The notes: a model not told the origin generated them from the sequence alone. 64,000 nt of DNA from Rossellomorea aquimaris (GCF_003315075.1 NZ_QNRJ01000002.1:186001-250000); one strand, 5' to 3'; counted from the first letter of the stretch, positions 35,996 to 46,068 are shown. Program-made: numbers and translations.

Positions 35996-36871
35996 TTATA
36001 CTCCCAGTTCTGAAAAAATATCTTCTATTGATAGGACCATTCTTGCACCTTCCTGGATTAGACTGTTGGTTCCTTCTGCTAACGGCTCATGTATGGATCC
36101 TGGTATACATAATACTTCTCTTCCCTCATTTAATGCATAATCAGCCGTGATGAATGTCCCGCTCTTTTTTCTTGCCTCCGTAACAAGCACTGCGTCGGTA
36201 AGACCGCTGATGATCCTATTTCTAAAAGGAAATTGCCATTTTTCCGGTTTAATATACGGGGGATATTCAGAGAGGAGAAGCTGATGCTTCATCATATGAT
36301 GGGCTAACTCTTCATTTCGCTTCGGATAAATGTGGTTGAAACCTCCACCTAGGACTCCTATCGTTTGGCCGCCTGATTGAATCGTTTCGTTATGAGCCAC
36401 CGTATCTGCACCTTGCGCTAGTCCACTTACAATGACTACTTCTTTCTTCACCAGCTGTGGAATCATATCGTGAAGAATTTTTTCCGTATAAGAGGTGGCA
36501 TTTCTCGAACCAATAATGGCCAATTTCTTTCGTCCATGAAGGAGATTCCTGTTTCCTTTTAAAAAGAGAAGAAAGGGGGGATCATATACGTTTCTCAGTA
36601 GAGCAGGGTAATCTTCGTCCATAATCGTGATCCAGTCTATATCATGCTCTGAATAAAGCTTTTTGTATCGGTCTGAATTAAATGAATGAAGGTCTCTATA
36701 GAAGAGTTCTGAATTGACTGCGGTAGAAAGGGTTATTTGTTGGAGCGTGGAAGGGGATAAATCAAAGATAGAGTGTAATTCCTGGAGAGATTCTAGTATT
36801 CTTTTTGTTCCTTTCAATCCAATTCCCCGACAATGATGAATATGAAATAGAATATGACGACGGTCTTTCAT
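35996..36871 (-). CDS. dprA: DNA-processing protein DprA (Smf)
   Basis: 291 aa. N-terminal helical region (about 1-65), then the Rossmann-like DprA core (about 75-285) with KLAIIGSRNATSYTEKILHD, VSGLAQGADTVAHNETIQSG and FPFRNRIISGLTDAVLVTEA. DprA loads RecA on incoming single-stranded DNA during natural transformation. It lacks the extra C-terminal winged helix of longer homologues, as in Bacillus. CCAGGAGGTTATAA precedes the ATG. Confidence 0.95.
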   Translation of the reverse strand: MKDRRHILFHIHHCRGIGLKGTKRILESLQELHSIFDLSPSTLQQITLSTAVNSELFYRDLHSFNSDRYKKLYSEHDIDWITIMDEDYPALLRNVYDPPFLLFLKGNRNLLHGRKKLAIIGSRNATSYTEKILHDMIPQLVKKEVVIVSGLAQGADTVAHNETIQSGGQTIGVLGGGFNHIYPKRNEELAHHMMKHQLLLSEYPPYIKPEKWQFPFRNRIISGLTDAVLVTEARKKSGTFITADYALNEGREVLCIPGSIHEPLAEGTNSLIQEGARMVLSIEDIFSELGV

Positions 36872-36905
36872 TTATAACCTCCTGGATTTTCTTTAATAGA
36901 GAATA

Positions 36906-36943
36906 TAAAACTGAGACTGATAGCATGAATGCCATCAGTCTCA
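36906..36943 (-). terminator. Terminator downstream of sucD
   Basis: TGAGACTGATGGCATTCATGCTATCAGTCTCA forms a near-perfect stem (one G-U/mismatch) followed by GTTTTATATT. It starts 8 nt after the sucD stop and lies before dprA, separating metabolic and competence genes. The arm GAGACTGAT is related to the GGGACTGAC arms elsewhere. Confidence 0.85.
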
Positions 36944-36951
36944 ATATATGA

Positions 36952-37854
36952 TTAATGAGTTTTACATTTATCTAAGATTCCTTCTTCTTTAAGAACCTTT
37001 ATTAATGTTTCGCCCATATCTGAAGGTGTAGGAGCAACTTGAATTCCGCATTCATTCATAACGCGAATCTTCTCATCAGCTGTTCCTTTACCGCCTGAAA
37101 TGATCGCACCTGCATGGCCCATACGTTTTCCTGGAGGTGCTGTACGTCCTCCAATGAATCCTACTACAGGCTTAGTCATGTTGGCTTTAACCCATTCAGC
37201 AGCTTCTTCTTCAGCAGTACCGCCGATTTCACCAATCATGATGACGGCATACGTATCTTCATCTTCATTGAATGCTTTCAATACATCGATAAAGTCTGTT
37301 CCGTTTACAGGATCTCCACCGATACCCACTGCCGTTGACTGGCCGATTCCCGCTTGGGAAAGTTGGTGAACTGCTTCATACGTAAGTGTCCCAGAGCGTG
37401 AAACAACCCCTACATGACCTTTCGTATGGATGTAACCGGGCATGATCCCGATTTTACACTCTTCAGGAGTGATGACTCCTGGACAGTTCGGTCCTACAAG
37501 GCGTGTTTTCTTGCCTTCCATATAACGCTTAACCTTCACCATATCCAGTACCGGGATATGTTCTGTAATACAGATTGCCAAATCAAGCTCGGCATCTACC
37601 GCTTCCATGATTGCATCTGCTGCAAACGGAGCAGGAACATAAATGACGGATGCATTTACGCCAGTTGCTTTCTTTGCTTCTTCAACTGTATTGAAAACAG
37701 GTACGCCTTCAACCTCAGTTCCGCCTTTTCCAGGTGTGACACCCGCCACGATTTGTGTACCGTATTCAAGCATTTGCTTCGTATGGAAAAGAGCTGTTGA
37801 TCCTGTAATCCCTTGTACAACAACCTTGGTATCTTTATTAATAAATACGCTCAT
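36952..37854 (-). CDS. sucD: Succinyl-CoA synthetase alpha subunit
   Basis: 300 aa. CoA-binding Rossmann domain at the N-terminus ([20 protein letters not shown]), and the phosphohistidine loop [16 protein letters not shown] with His247. With SucC it converts succinyl-CoA to succinate in the TCA cycle with nucleotide phosphorylation. It follows sucC by 16 nt and ends at a terminator. Confidence 0.98.
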   Translation of the reverse strand: MSVFINKDTKVVVQGITGSTALFHTKQMLEYGTQIVAGVTPGKGGTEVEGVPVFNTVEEAKKATGVNASVIYVPAPFAADAIMEAVDAELDLAICITEHIPVLDMVKVKRYMEGKKTRLVGPNCPGVITPEECKIGIMPGYIHTKGHVGVVSRSGTLTYEAVHQLSQAGIGQSTAVGIGGDPVNGTDFIDVLKAFNEDEDTYAVIMIGEIGGTAEEEAAEWVKANMTKPVVGFIGGRTAPPGKRMGHAGAIISGGKGTADEKIRVMNECGIQVAPTPSDMGETLIKVLKEEGILDKCKTH

Positions 37855-37870
37855 TAGTCCCCCGCCTTTC

Positions 37871-39031
37871 TCAGCCTACTTGCTCAACGATTTTTTGTGC
37901 GCCGTCCGCCATAGATTCAGCTGCAATGATATTCAATCCTGATTTATTAAGGATTTCTTTCCCTAAGTCAACATTTGTACCTTCAAGACGAACCACAAGT
38001 GGAACTTGAAGACCGATTTGCTTAGCTGCTTCTACAACACCTGTTGCAATAACATCACATTTCATGATTCCGCCGAAGATATTGACGAAAATACCTTTAA
38101 CGTTTTCATCAGAAAGAATGATTTTAAATGCTTCTGTTACCTTTTCCGCTGTAGCACCGCCCCCAACGTCAAGGAAGTTAGCGGGATCTCCGCCGTAATG
38201 CTTCACGATGTCCATCGTTGCCATGGCAAGACCAGCGCCATTTACCATGCAACCGATATTTCCGTCCAGGGAAATATAGCTTAGGTCATATTTAGAAGCT
38301 TCGATTTCTTTTGCATCTTCTTCTTCAAGATCGCGTAATTCAATCACATTTTTTTGACGGTATAATGCATTTGAATCGAAGTTGAACTTCGCATCCAATG
38401 CCATTACGTCTCCATCACCCGTTACAACCAAAGGATTGATTTCGACAATAGAAGCATCCTTTTGGACGTACACGTTGTAAAGACCCATCATGAACTTAGC
38501 TGCTTTTCCAACAAGTTTTTGAGGGATATTGATATTGAACGCAATACGTCTCGCTTGGAAACCTGTTAATCCAACAACTGGATCAATGTACTCTTTAAAG
38601 ATTTTTTCCGGTGTTTTTTCTGCTACTTCTTCGATTTCCGTTCCGCCTTCTTCAGATGCCATCAGGACAACTTGGGAAGTCGCGCGGTCGAGTACCAGAC
38701 CTACGTAATATTCTTTCTTAATATCACAGCCTTCTTCGATAAGTAAGCGCTTTACTTCCTTACCTTCAGGGCCTGTTTGGTGAGTTACTAAAGTTTTACC
38801 GATTAACTCATCTGCATATGTACGCACTTCGTCCAGGCTTTTAGCGATTTTCACTCCGCCAGCTTTACCTCGACCACCTGCATGGATTTGGGCTTTCACT
38901 ACATACACGCTGGAATCTAATGTCTTCGCCGCTTCTACTGCTTCTTCAGCTGTAAAAGCCACTTTACCATTTGGTACGGATACCCCGTAATTTCTGAGGA
39001 TTTCTTTACCTTGATATTCATGGATATTCAT
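37871..39031 (-). CDS. sucC: Succinyl-CoA synthetase beta subunit
   Basis: 386 aa. N-terminal ATP-grasp domain beginning [20 protein letters not shown], with [20 protein letters not shown] and the ligase domain ([39 protein letters not shown]). It gives nucleotide specificity and forms the heterotetramer with SucD. ATG 39031 has GATAGGAGGATGGAAA upstream; the open frame continues 26 codons further without support and into the promoter. Confidence 0.98.
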   Translation of the reverse strand: MNIHEYQGKEILRNYGVSVPNGKVAFTAEEAVEAAKTLDSSVYVVKAQIHAGGRGKAGGVKIAKSLDEVRTYADELIGKTLVTHQTGPEGKEVKRLLIEEGCDIKKEYYVGLVLDRATSQVVLMASEEGGTEIEEVAEKTPEKIFKEYIDPVVGLTGFQARRIAFNINIPQKLVGKAAKFMMGLYNVYVQKDASIVEINPLVVTGDGDVMALDAKFNFDSNALYRQKNVIELRDLEEEDAKEIEASKYDLSYISLDGNIGCMVNGAGLAMATMDIVKHYGGDPANFLDVGGGATAEKVTEAFKIILSDENVKGIFVNIFGGIMKCDVIATGVVEAAKQIGLQVPLVVRLEGTNVDLGKEILNKSGLNIIAAESMADGAQKIVEQVG

Positions 39032-39076
39032 TTTCCATCCTCCTATCAAACTCTTCAAAAAATAGACTGCGCTTTC

Positions 39077-39105
39077 ATTGTATAAAATGACAGTATATCT
39101 GTCTA
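39077..39105 (-). promoter_or_regulatory. sucCD promoter (sigma-A type)
   Basis: Minus-strand TAGACA (39100-39105), 17 nt, TACAAT (39077-39082), about 45 nt upstream of the sucC ATG. Hexamers and spacing equal those of the fla/che promoter. Confidence 0.75.
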
Positions 39106-39291
39106 CCATTATGCTAAAAATATTATATTAATTTTAAAATTCCGAACTTAAGATAGTAGAATTGCTCCATATTTTCCATTGTTTTTGAAGGATTGATCCT
39201 TGAAATTATTATTCTTAAAAAATATAATCCGCTATTCTATTTCGTACTCATACCCCTTAGTGACATGAAGTATATTAGATTGGCAAAGAAA
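39106..39291. other. AT-rich spacer between ylqH and the sucC promoter
   Basis: No gene. The near palindrome AAGGATTGATCCTT at 39188-39201 has too short a loop and no U-run to be a convincing terminator. The spacer separates the FliK/FlhB-like pair from the TCA genes. Confidence 0.4.
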
Positions 39292-39573
39292 TTATCCCTT
39301 CCCCGCTATATCCCGATCTAAGCGATAGATGAAAGCAAAAACCTCCGCTACAGCGCCATATAATTCTTCAGGTATTGATTCCCCTATATCCAGGTTTCCA
39401 AGAAGTGAGAGTAAGCTCTTGTCTTCTTGTACAGGTATTTGATGGTCTTTTGCTTGAGCCAAAATGTTTTCAGCAATGATTCCCTTCCCTTTAGCAAGGA
39501 CCTTTGGAGCCGATTCACTACTTTGATTATAGCCTAAAGCAATCGCTTCTTTTCTTTCATGAGGGTTTTTCAT
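39292..39573 (-). CDS. ylqH: YlqH, stand-alone FlhB C-terminal domain-like protein
   Basis: 93 aa, no membrane helix. It aligns along its length with the C-terminal cytoplasmic domain of FlhB: NPHERKEAIALGYNQSSESA against NPTHFAIALKYDENKMDA, then PKVLAKGKGIIAENILAQAK, and GESIPEELYGAVAEVFAFIY against GDAVPEEFFKAVAEILAYVY. It therefore resembles the fragment released by FlhB autocleavage, made as a separate protein. Homologue of B. subtilis YlqH; Helicobacter FlhX is a precedent for a stand-alone domain of this sort. Coupled (4 nt overlap) to a FliK-like gene. Function unproven. Confidence 0.88.
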   Translation of the reverse strand: MKNPHERKEAIALGYNQSSESAPKVLAKGKGIIAENILAQAKDHQIPVQEDKSLLSLLGNLDIGESIPEELYGAVAEVFAFIYRLDRDIAGKG

Positions 39574-41390
39574 ATCTTTAAATCAACTCCCGAAAACGTT
39601 TTAAAGCGTTCTTCCATGATTTTATCAGAAAGCTCAACCTGCTTATCCGGAGCTTTCACCTTTACCATTGATAGTTGATAGTCCAGCTTCTCCAGACCTT
39701 CTTTTAATCCAGGAATAAATGATCTGGACATTCTCTCTGCGTTTGGGTGGTCATTCCAAACGGTCAAGGAGACCACTCGGTTTTGAACCTGCATATCGAT
39801 TAATGTCTGTTTCATGATATCCAGTTCTAAATAAAATAAAACCCGGCAGTAGTCTCCATCAATCACACCTTTTTCTTTCTCTTTACCTGTCCATTGAAGG
39901 GTGATATCGGTGCTCTGTCCAAATAAAGAAAATGGGAATTGTTGTACGATTGTGAGAAAAGGAGAACTCTCCTGTGATTGAAGCACCTGGTGGTTCATCT
40001 TGAGAACAAGATCATCGGCTAGCATTCGAATATCTGCGAGTGGGTGATTTTGACTTAGCCCGATGAGATGCTGCTTAATTGTTGGATGATTTTGAAGCTC
40101 TTGGCCATTTTTTTGTAACTGGGCTTCCAAGTTAATCCCAAACGTTCCAATTACTTTTTTCAACACCCTTGCCAGTTCTTCTCCCCGGATCGTCTGAGTG
40201 AGTTCTTGTTCTATCTGAAGGTGCAGTTTTTGAAACAGCTGTTCCATGTTCGATGCAGGTGCGCCTCTTCCATAGGACTGCAAGAGCCTCATATAGTTCA
40301 TCTCAATGGACCGCCACTTTCCCTCTCCAACCACTCCCATCAGCTCTTTAGCTGCCACAAAGGAAGGTTCGTCCCTTTCTCCATTTAGTACAGTCTCCAT
40401 GCTCAATATAATATCCATCCATTTACCGATAAGAGTACCAGAAAGCCTTGGAATATCCCGACCCATGCCGGTAGTTGTAGATAGAAGCTGATCCAGGTCA
40501 TTCCGAAGCTTTACGGGAGCTGGACCTGGATGATTGGCCAATTGGGTTCTTAGAAGATCTATCTTCCTTTCCCACTGCCCGTGTGAAGACTGTTTCAGTT
40601 CTTCTACAACCGTTGTCTTTAACCCTTTCCTCCATTGATTCATGGGGATTTCTTTCGGAAAGACTCCCAGTGATTTCAATAGATCGAAATGGCCTAATCG
40701 ATTAGAGAAGGTTTGGGAAGTATCAACTAAACGGGATAATGCATTTATCACTAGTCTTTCTGACGCCAGCCTATTCAACGGTTTCTGGACCCCTGTAAGT
40801 AAATGGAGTGTGGCCATATCCCTTCCAGTCCCGCTTAACTTTGAAGCCAGCTCATTTAACTTGGATAATATGCCATCTGTTGAAGTTCCCGATTTCATGG
40901 AGAGAAAGACCCTGTCAGAAAGCGGCATGTTCCTCTTAGCCATTTCAACCAGGGTTTTCACACTTTCTGATGAATCTTTCCCTTTCAAATGTTTCTCTCC
41001 GAATACTAGCAGTTCTTTATGAATGGGAATGTTTTTTTTCATGAGCTCCATAACAAATTCGTTCATTTCTTTGCCATTTGTTGATATGGAAAAATGCTGT
41101 AATAGATTCGCTGCTGCATGCTTTCCATTTTCCACTCCAGTTTGTCCACGGTTTGGGATTAGATGTAGACTTACATTACTTTCAGATTGCTTCACTTCTA
41201 CCCAATAACGTTCACCAGCTTCCATTGGTGCTTCAATTTTCGCAATAAACCGTTGTCCATTGGCTGACACCACTGCATTGCCCTCTCCTAACAGCTTATG
41301 GACACTGATATATAGAACTTTTCCACTTTGAATGGAAAAGGGCCTTTGGTCAAGGGGCTGTTTACTGTTAATACCATGAATATGGGTCAT
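39570..41390 (-). CDS. ylqG: YlqG-like protein with FliK-type C-terminal domain
   Basis: 606 aa, soluble. An N-terminal beta-rich segment (about 15-80, SGKVLYISVHKLLGEGNAVV), a long helical low-conservation middle (about 85-450), and a C-terminal segment resembling the FliK Flg_hook fold: VIDGDYCRVLFYLELDIMKQ, VVSLTVWNDHPNAERMSRSF, IPGLKEGLEKLDYQLSMVKV. Synteny (rnhB-ylqG-ylqH-sucC) equals B. subtilis. Coupling to an FlhB-C-like gene suggests an accessory specificity-switch pair, which is inference. It could also be a decayed or repurposed copy, but the frame is intact. Confidence 0.8.
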   Translation of the reverse strand: MTHIHGINSKQPLDQRPFSIQSGKVLYISVHKLLGEGNAVVSANGQRFIAKIEAPMEAGERYWVEVKQSESNVSLHLIPNRGQTGVENGKHAAANLLQHFSISTNGKEMNEFVMELMKKNIPIHKELLVFGEKHLKGKDSSESVKTLVEMAKRNMPLSDRVFLSMKSGTSTDGILSKLNELASKLSGTGRDMATLHLLTGVQKPLNRLASERLVINALSRLVDTSQTFSNRLGHFDLLKSLGVFPKEIPMNQWRKGLKTTVVEELKQSSHGQWERKIDLLRTQLANHPGPAPVKLRNDLDQLLSTTTGMGRDIPRLSGTLIGKWMDIILSMETVLNGERDEPSFVAAKELMGVVGEGKWRSIEMNYMRLLQSYGRGAPASNMEQLFQKLHLQIEQELTQTIRGEELARVLKKVIGTFGINLEAQLQKNGQELQNHPTIKQHLIGLSQNHPLADIRMLADDLVLKMNHQVLQSQESSPFLTIVQQFPFSLFGQSTDITLQWTGKEKEKGVIDGDYCRVLFYLELDIMKQTLIDMQVQNRVVSLTVWNDHPNAERMSRSFIPGLKEGLEKLDYQLSMVKVKAPDKQVELSDKIMEERFKTFSGVDLKI

Positions 41391-41451
41391 TTCCCTGTCT
41401 CCCGTTCATTGTGAATCATAGTCGTTTTATACAGTCCATCCGGCTGCTATT

Positions 41452-42222
41452 CTATAGCAGCTCCTTCACAGGTGCAAAGCTCTTTCGATGAATGGGGGTC
41501 ACTCCTAATTTCTCCAGCCCTCCTAAATGATCCTTTGTGCCATATCCTGCATTCCTCTCAAACGCATATCCAGGATAGGTGCTGGCATACTCCTTCATCA
41601 GTCTGTCACGAGTTACCTTGGCAATGATGGAAGCTGCGGCAATGGATATACTTTTCGAGTCGCCTTTAATGATCGACTGACTCGGAAAGGGCGATTGAAT
41701 TTTCATCGCATCGATCAGTAAATACTCTGGCTGAACCGGCAGGCTGACGATCGCTTCACTCATAGCCTTTTTTGTAGCCTCATAAATATTTATGAAATCA
41801 ATTTCATCCGCATGTACCATTCCGACTCCAACAGATATTGCATGTTCCCTGATGTATTCATAGAAGTCTTCTCTTCTTGCTTCTGTTATCTTCTTGCTAT
41901 CATTTAATCCCGCCAAATAGAAGTCATGAGGGAGTATGACGGCAGCCGCCACCACAGGACCTGCAAGAGGACCTCTACCTACTTCATCGATTCCTGCAAT
42001 GAGGGTGAATCCCTGTTGGTAAAGTTCACGTTCATATTGAGTTAGGACGCCAAATTCTTCTCTTTCCTTCTCTCGTTTCATCTGCTCGCGTTCAATCTGT
42101 TTTAATAGTTTTTGGACCCCAATTCTTTCGTCCTTCTTCAACTCATCAAGAATCGGATCATGAGCAGAAGCAGACCTGATGATTTCCCTTATTTCTTTAA
42201 TGGTCATATGTACTGTATTCAC
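41452..42222 (-). CDS. rnhB: Ribonuclease HII
   Basis: 256 aa with GTG start (AAGGAGGAGCAAT upstream). N-terminal extension of about 70 residues typical for Bacillus, then the catalytic fold with Asp79-Glu80 ([20 protein letters not shown]), YLLIDAMKI and [17 protein letters not shown]. It removes ribonucleotides misincorporated into DNA and RNA-DNA hybrids. Downstream of rbgA across an 85 nt gap with a terminator. Confidence 0.97.
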   Translation of the reverse strand: MNTVHMTIKEIREIIRSASAHDPILDELKKDERIGVQKLLKQIEREQMKREKEREEFGVLTQYERELYQQGFTLIAGIDEVGRGPLAGPVVAAAVILPHDFYLAGLNDSKKITEARREDFYEYIREHAISVGVGMVHADEIDFINIYEATKKAMSEAIVSLPVQPEYLLIDAMKIQSPFPSQSIIKGDSKSISIAAASIIAKVTRDRLMKEYASTYPGYAFERNAGYGTKDHLGGLEKLGVTPIHRKSFAPVKELL

Positions 42223-42260
42223 ATTGCTCCTCCTTTTTATATCGGATGTACTTTACATAA

Positions 42261-42307
42261 ATAAAGAGGCTGCGCAAAAGAGATTCCCCCTTTTTACAGC
42301 CTCTTTA
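42261..42307 (-). terminator. Terminator downstream of rbgA
   Basis: TAAAGAGGCTG and CAGCCTCTTTA form an 11-bp stem around about 24 nt, directly abutting the rbgA stop and followed by TTTATG on the minus strand. Symmetric U/A-rich ends mean it could work both ways. Confidence 0.75.
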
Positions 42308-43174
42308 TTATTCGCTCTCCCGCTCAGTCTCACCAATGATATCAAACGTCATCGGTCCTAATTGTACATTTCGAATGTCACGGACGATAAGTTCAGATGT
42401 CTTGTCATAATTCACTTCTCCACCAGCCATCAGACAGCCTCTTTTAGTTCCGATTTCATTAAAGCTATCCACTACTTCTTCAGGTATTTCTTCAAGGCCG
42501 TAGCGCTCTTCTAATCGGTCTGGATAGTGCTCTTCAAGAAATCGCAAACCATAAACGGCGATATCCTGTAAATTCAGGATGGTATCTTTAATGGCACCGG
42601 TCAATGCCAGTTTATATCCAACTTGAGGATCTTCAAACTTAGGCCATAAAATACCCGGCGTGTCGAGTAGTTCAAGCTCTTTCCCCACTTTGATCCATTG
42701 CTGGGCTTTTGTCACTCCAGGAGTATTCCCTGTTTTCGCTATATTTTTCTTAGCCAGGCGATTGATTAATGTGGATTTCCCTACGTTAGGAATACCGACA
42801 ATCATGGCTCTTATGGCACGAGGTCTCATTCCTCTTGATTTCATGCGGTCGAACTTTTCTTTTAATATTTCTTTAGCGGCTTGAACTATGACTTGAAGTC
42901 CTTTGCCAGCCTGTGCATTTACAGCAAGAGCTGTTATTCCTTGCTCTTTAAAATAAGAAATCCACTGATTCGTTCTATTTTTATCTGCCATATCTGCTTT
43001 ATTTAACAAAACAAGTCGCGGCTTTTGTCCAATAATTTCTTCTATCATTGGATTTCTTGACGATAGCGGTATTCTCGCATCTACTAATTCAATCACAATG
43101 TCTACAAGTTTTAACTTCTCAGTAACTTGTCTACGAGCTTTAGCCATATGCCCTGGGAACCATTGTATTGTCAT
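42308..43174 (-). CDS. rbgA: Ribosome biogenesis GTPase A
   Basis: 288 aa, circularly permuted GTPase: G4 (NKAD, 58-61) comes before G1 (GIPNVGKS, 127-134) and G3 (DTPGILWP), and a C-terminal RNA-binding ANTAR-like domain (about 210-288). RbgA acts late in 50S assembly with L6, L16 and others. N-terminus [15 protein letters not shown] is the family start; ATG 43174 has GGAGGTGGTCAT upstream. It lies between the signal peptidase gene and rnhB. Confidence 0.97.
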   Translation of the reverse strand: MTIQWFPGHMAKARRQVTEKLKLVDIVIELVDARIPLSSRNPMIEEIIGQKPRLVLLNKADMADKNRTNQWISYFKEQGITALAVNAQAGKGLQVIVQAAKEILKEKFDRMKSRGMRPRAIRAMIVGIPNVGKSTLINRLAKKNIAKTGNTPGVTKAQQWIKVGKELELLDTPGILWPKFEDPQVGYKLALTGAIKDTILNLQDIAVYGLRFLEEHYPDRLEERYGLEEIPEEVVDSFNEIGTKRGCLMAGGEVNYDKTSELIVRDIRNVQLGPMTFDIIGETERESE

Positions 43175-43202
43175 ATGACCACCTCCAAACAACTTTTTTC
43201 TA

Positions 43203-43742
43203 TTATTTCACGAAACCTATATCTTTAACAGGCCAATAGATCACTTTTGTATCACCAATCACTTCTTCCATTGGAACTGTACCGATGTGACGACTATCTT
43301 TACTGAAACGGCGATTGTCACCCATCACAAAAATTTCCCCTTCTGGAACAGTGCCTTTTTCAATGATATCATTCAAAGTGAAATCTTCTGTTAATACACC
43401 ATCATTTAATTGATCTTTATACTCTTGTAAATATGGCTCAGTATACGCTTTTCCATTAATATATAATGTATCATTTTTGTACTCTACTTCATCCCCCGGG
43501 AGCCCGATGACACGTTTGATATAATCCTTTTGTTCAGGTGCATGGAAAACGACGATATCAAATCGCTCCGGCTCCCCTAATTTACTCACAATCATTCGAT
43601 CTCCATTATGTAAAGTAGGCATCATTGATAATCCATCGACAACAATAGGTGCAAATAAAAAGAATCTGATAATTGCAGCTAAACCTACTGCGATCAACAG
43701 TGCCTTCATCCACTCCCACCACTCATTTTTCTCTTTAACCAC
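43203..43742 (-). CDS. sipT: Type I signal peptidase
   Basis: About 179 aa. Short cytoplasmic N-terminus, one membrane helix (about 12-31), and the Ser-Lys dyad: Ser39 in [16 protein letters not shown] and Lys76 in [14 protein letters not shown]; box E is [11 protein letters not shown]. It cleaves signal peptides on the outer face of the membrane. Start is uncertain: GTG 43742 follows GGTGGTGGAG; a TTG at 43757 is in frame. The gene lies between rplS and rbgA, a place where B. subtilis has no signal peptidase. Which Sip/LepB paralogue it represents cannot be told. Confidence 0.9.
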   Translation of the reverse strand: MVKEKNEWWEWMKALLIAVGLAAIIRFFLFAPIVVDGLSMMPTLHNGDRMIVSKLGEPERFDIVVFHAPEQKDYIKRVIGLPGDEVEYKNDTLYINGKAYTEPYLQEYKDQLNDGVLTEDFTLNDIIEKGTVPEGEIFVMGDNRRFSKDSRHIGTVPMEEVIGDTKVIYWPVKDIGFVK

Positions 43743-43891
43743 ATCTCCACCACCCAATGTATTTTTCTATCTTTTTCTATTCTACTAGAAATTCTTGTAT
43801 TTCTCATTAAAAAAAAGGTGGCTTCATTAAAATAGGCAGTCCGTCTGTCCGACGTTTCGTTTATTACACAAGAAAAGGTCTTCTAGAATAA

Positions 43892-43922
43892 GGAAAAGGA
43901 GCTTGTCTCCAAGCTCCTTTTC
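43892..43922 (-). terminator. Terminator of rplS
   Basis: AAAAGGAGCTTGGAGACAAGCTCCTTTT in RNA sense: a 9-bp GC-rich stem with a tight loop, followed by CCTTATTC, 9 nt after the rplS stop codon. Confidence 0.85.
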
Positions 43923-43930
43923 TTACGTTC

Positions 43931-44275
43931 TTATCGAATTTCTTTAATACGAGCCGCTTTACCACGCAGATTACGCAGGTAATAAAGTTTCGCACGACGG
44001 ACTTTACCGCGACGAATAACTTCTAATTTAGCGATTTTTGGTGTGTGTACTGGGAAAGTACGCTCAACACCTACACCGTAAGAAATTTTACGAACAGTAA
44101 ATGTTTCGCTGATACCGCCACCGCGGCGTTTGATTACTACTCCTTCGTATACCTGAATACGTTCACGAGTACCCTCAACGATGTTAACGTGTACACGTAC
44201 TGTATCACCAGGACGGAAAGATGGTAGATCAGAGCGAAGTTGTTCTTTCGTAATATCTTCGATTAATTTGTGCAT
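43931..44275 (-). CDS. rplS: 50S ribosomal protein L19
   Basis: 114 aa, starting [20 protein letters not shown] and containing [20 protein letters not shown] and [20 protein letters not shown], standard L19. L19 lies at the 30S-50S interface. ATG 44275 is chosen over a TTG three codons upstream because AAGGAGTTGAAAAAG then has correct spacing. It has its own promoter and leader. Confidence 0.98.
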   Translation of the reverse strand: MHKLIEDITKEQLRSDLPSFRPGDTVRVHVNIVEGTRERIQVYEGVVIKRRGGGISETFTVRKISYGVGVERTFPVHTPKIAKLEVIRRGKVRRAKLYYLRNLRGKAARIKEIR

Positions 44276-44378
44276 CTTTTTCAACTCCTTCCAACAGATG
44301 CTCTTACAAAAGCGATAGATTGCAGCGGAACATCGGGATCAATGGCAACAGGGGATAACCCCTCAAGCCACAAAGAAT
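44276..44378 (-). ncRNA. L19 mRNA leader (autoregulatory ribosomal leader)
   Basis: The leader contains GGCTTGAGGGGTTATCCCCT, TTGCCATTGATCCCGATGTT and CCGCTGCAATCTATCGC, then GCATCTGTTGGAAGGAG. This is very close to my memory of the Bacillus L19 leader family, bound by L19 to reduce its own synthesis. GGGGTTATCCCC forms an evident hairpin. Confidence 0.85.
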
Positions 44379-44407
44379 ATAATATCACACAGACAACCAG
44401 GATGCAA
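44379..44407 (-). promoter_or_regulatory. rplS promoter (sigma-A type)
   Basis: TTGCAT (44402-44407), 17 nt, TATTAT (44379-44384) on the minus strand. The -35 lies just past the trmD stop codon, so rplS can be expressed apart from rimM-trmD and start right before the L19 leader. Confidence 0.8.
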
Positions 44408-44411
44408 TAGC

Positions 44412-45149
44412 CTATTTAGACTTTCTCCAATCCTCTATCCAGGCTTTTTGTCGATCTGTGAGTGTATAGCTTTCTAATAGATCCGGTCTTCTTTCAAAGG
44501 TTCTTCTCAGACTCTCCTTCTCTCTCCATTCATCTATCAGACGATGATTCCCTGAGATCAGCTCATCTGGTACCTTCATCCCCCTAAAGTCCGACGGCCG
44601 GGTATAATGGGGATGCTCAAGGAGTCCTGATGAGAACGAATCCTGAATGGGTGAATCCTCATTCCCAAGCACCCCAGGAAGCAGGCGAACTACACTATCG
44701 ATGACAACCATGGCGCCAAGTTCTCCACCAGTTAATACATAGTCTCCAATCGAGATTTCGTCCGTTACAACATGCTCCCTGATACGCTCATCGTAGCCTT
44801 CATAATGACCGCATATAAATACGAGATGTTCTTCCTTAGCAAGTTCCTCTGCCTTTTGTTGTGTATAGCGTTCACCCTGCGGGCACATCAGGACGACCCT
44901 TGGCTTTGATTGTTTCTCATTCCTTAAGGCATCGACCGCATCAAAGATAGGCTGTGGCTTCAATACCATTCCGGCTCCTCCACCATAAGGATAATCATCA
45001 ACTTGATTATGTTTATTATCAGCGTATTCTCTGAAGTTAATTACATTGTAGCTTACGGCTTCTTTTTCGTAAGCCTTCTTAAGAATCGATTCACCAAAGA
45101 TCCCCTCGAACATAGCCGGGAATAGAGACAGGACATCAATCCTCATCAT
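44412..45149 (-). CDS. trmD: tRNA (guanine37-N1)-methyltransferase TrmD
   Basis: 245 aa SPOUT methyltransferase. N-terminus [20 protein letters not shown], trefoil knot with [33 protein letters not shown] and [20 protein letters not shown], then [20 protein letters not shown]. It makes m1G37 and prevents +1 frameshifts. The start overlaps the rimM stop by 4 nt; two adjacent ATG codons are possible. Confidence 0.98.
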   Translation of the reverse strand: MMRIDVLSLFPAMFEGIFGESILKKAYEKEAVSYNVINFREYADNKHNQVDDYPYGGGAGMVLKPQPIFDAVDALRNEKQSKPRVVLMCPQGERYTQQKAEELAKEEHLVFICGHYEGYDERIREHVVTDEISIGDYVLTGGELGAMVVIDSVVRLLPGVLGNEDSPIQDSFSSGLLEHPHYTRPSDFRGMKVPDELISGNHRLIDEWREKESLRRTFERRPDLLESYTLTDRQKAWIEDWRKSK

Positions 45150-45664
45150 GACAACAAGCCTTCCATCGGTTCAATCGTAACGAGCTGTTTCTCTATGTCG
45201 ATTGTCTTCACGATATCCTCTATGTAAGGGATAAGGTATTCTTTCCCTCTTTGACCCTTCACAACCCATACGTCGTTCGCTCCCGGGCTTAGAATCTCTT
45301 TTATGGTCCCAAGCTCTTCCCCGGCAGTGGTTAAGACCTTACAGCCAACGATTTCGTGGAAATAGTATTCTCCTTCTTCAAGTTCCTGTAATTGGTCTTC
45401 TTGTACCTTCAGGATACCTTCTTTAAACTTCTCAACCTCATTGATATTTTCATACCCTTCGAAGGTCAATAAATCAAAGCTCTTATGATTTCTATGAGAT
45501 TTGATCACGAGACTGATCGGTTCCTGGTTTTGACCTTGAAACAAATAAAGTGTGTTCCCTTTTTGATATCGCTCCTCGGGAAAATCTGTCGTAGAAACGA
45601 TCTTTAATTCTCCTTTAACTCCGTGAGTATTGACAATCTTACCTACATTAAACCACTTTTCCAT
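45146..45664 (-). CDS. rimM: 16S rRNA maturation factor RimM
   Basis: 172 aa. N-terminal beta-barrel beginning [20 protein letters not shown] and C-terminal PRC-barrel ([40 protein letters not shown]). RimM binds S19 in 30S head assembly. ATG 45664 has AGAGGTGAAAGTG upstream; the frame stays open seven codons further. Coupled to trmD. Confidence 0.97.
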   Translation of the reverse strand: MEKWFNVGKIVNTHGVKGELKIVSTTDFPEERYQKGNTLYLFQGQNQEPISLVIKSHRNHKSFDLLTFEGYENINEVEKFKEGILKVQEDQLQELEEGEYYFHEIVGCKVLTTAGEELGTIKEILSPGANDVWVVKGQRGKEYLIPYIEDIVKTIDIEKQLVTIEPMEGLLS

Positions 45665-45681
45665 CACTTTCACCTCTTGCC

Positions 45682-46068
45682 TCAACGAATTTCTTTCACA
45701 ATACCATCTTCAATAATAATTGTCTTAGAAAGTGCTTCTTCTTCCCAATTGTCACCAACTTGAATGTCAACCATACCTTGGACTTCCTTTTCCTTTAGCT
45801 CGCTTCCAACAGGAAGGATATTTAACTGCTCGATTTGGAAATCCAAGAGCTTGATCTTTTCAGCCCGCTCATTCAATTCTCTTTCGAAGTGCTGGTTTAA
45901 TTTATGAGAAGGGTATTTCTTACCACGTTCAATCTTTTTCATTTCGAACTGTAACTGATCGCTTTCCTTGGCTAAATGAAACTTTTGATTCTCATATCGT
46001 TTCATTAACAGATCCTTACTCTTTTCTGTTAACACCTGTTTAATCGTAATCGTATGTATCACATTCAA
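45682..46068 (-). CDS. ylqD: YlqD family protein, unknown function
   Basis: 128 aa, TTG start with AGGAGGAGGAAGAACTG upstream. Helical, charged, probable coiled coil in the middle (about 30-85), then a beta-rich end ([20 protein letters not shown]). Synteny between khpA and rimM matches B. subtilis ylqD. No catalytic motif is visible. Downstream rimM starts 17 nt after the stop, so it is likely cotranscribed with rimM-trmD and may have an RNA-linked role; that is inference from position. Confidence 0.85.
   Translation of the reverse strand: MNVIHTITIKQVLTEKSKDLLMKRYENQKFHLAKESDQLQFEMKKIERGKKYPSHKLNQHFERELNERAEKIKLLDFQIEQLNILPVGSELKEKEVQGMVDIQVGDNWEEEALSKTIIIEDGIVKEIR

Noticed and set aside
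39188-39201. AAGGATTGATCCTT palindrome after ylqH
   Set aside because: Loop too short and no U-run; not convincing as a terminator or operator.
43800-43860. CAGTCCGTCTGTCCGACG near the rplS-signal peptidase junction as another GGACTG-family hairpin
   Set aside because: Only partial internal symmetry; no stable stem of more than 4-5 bp.
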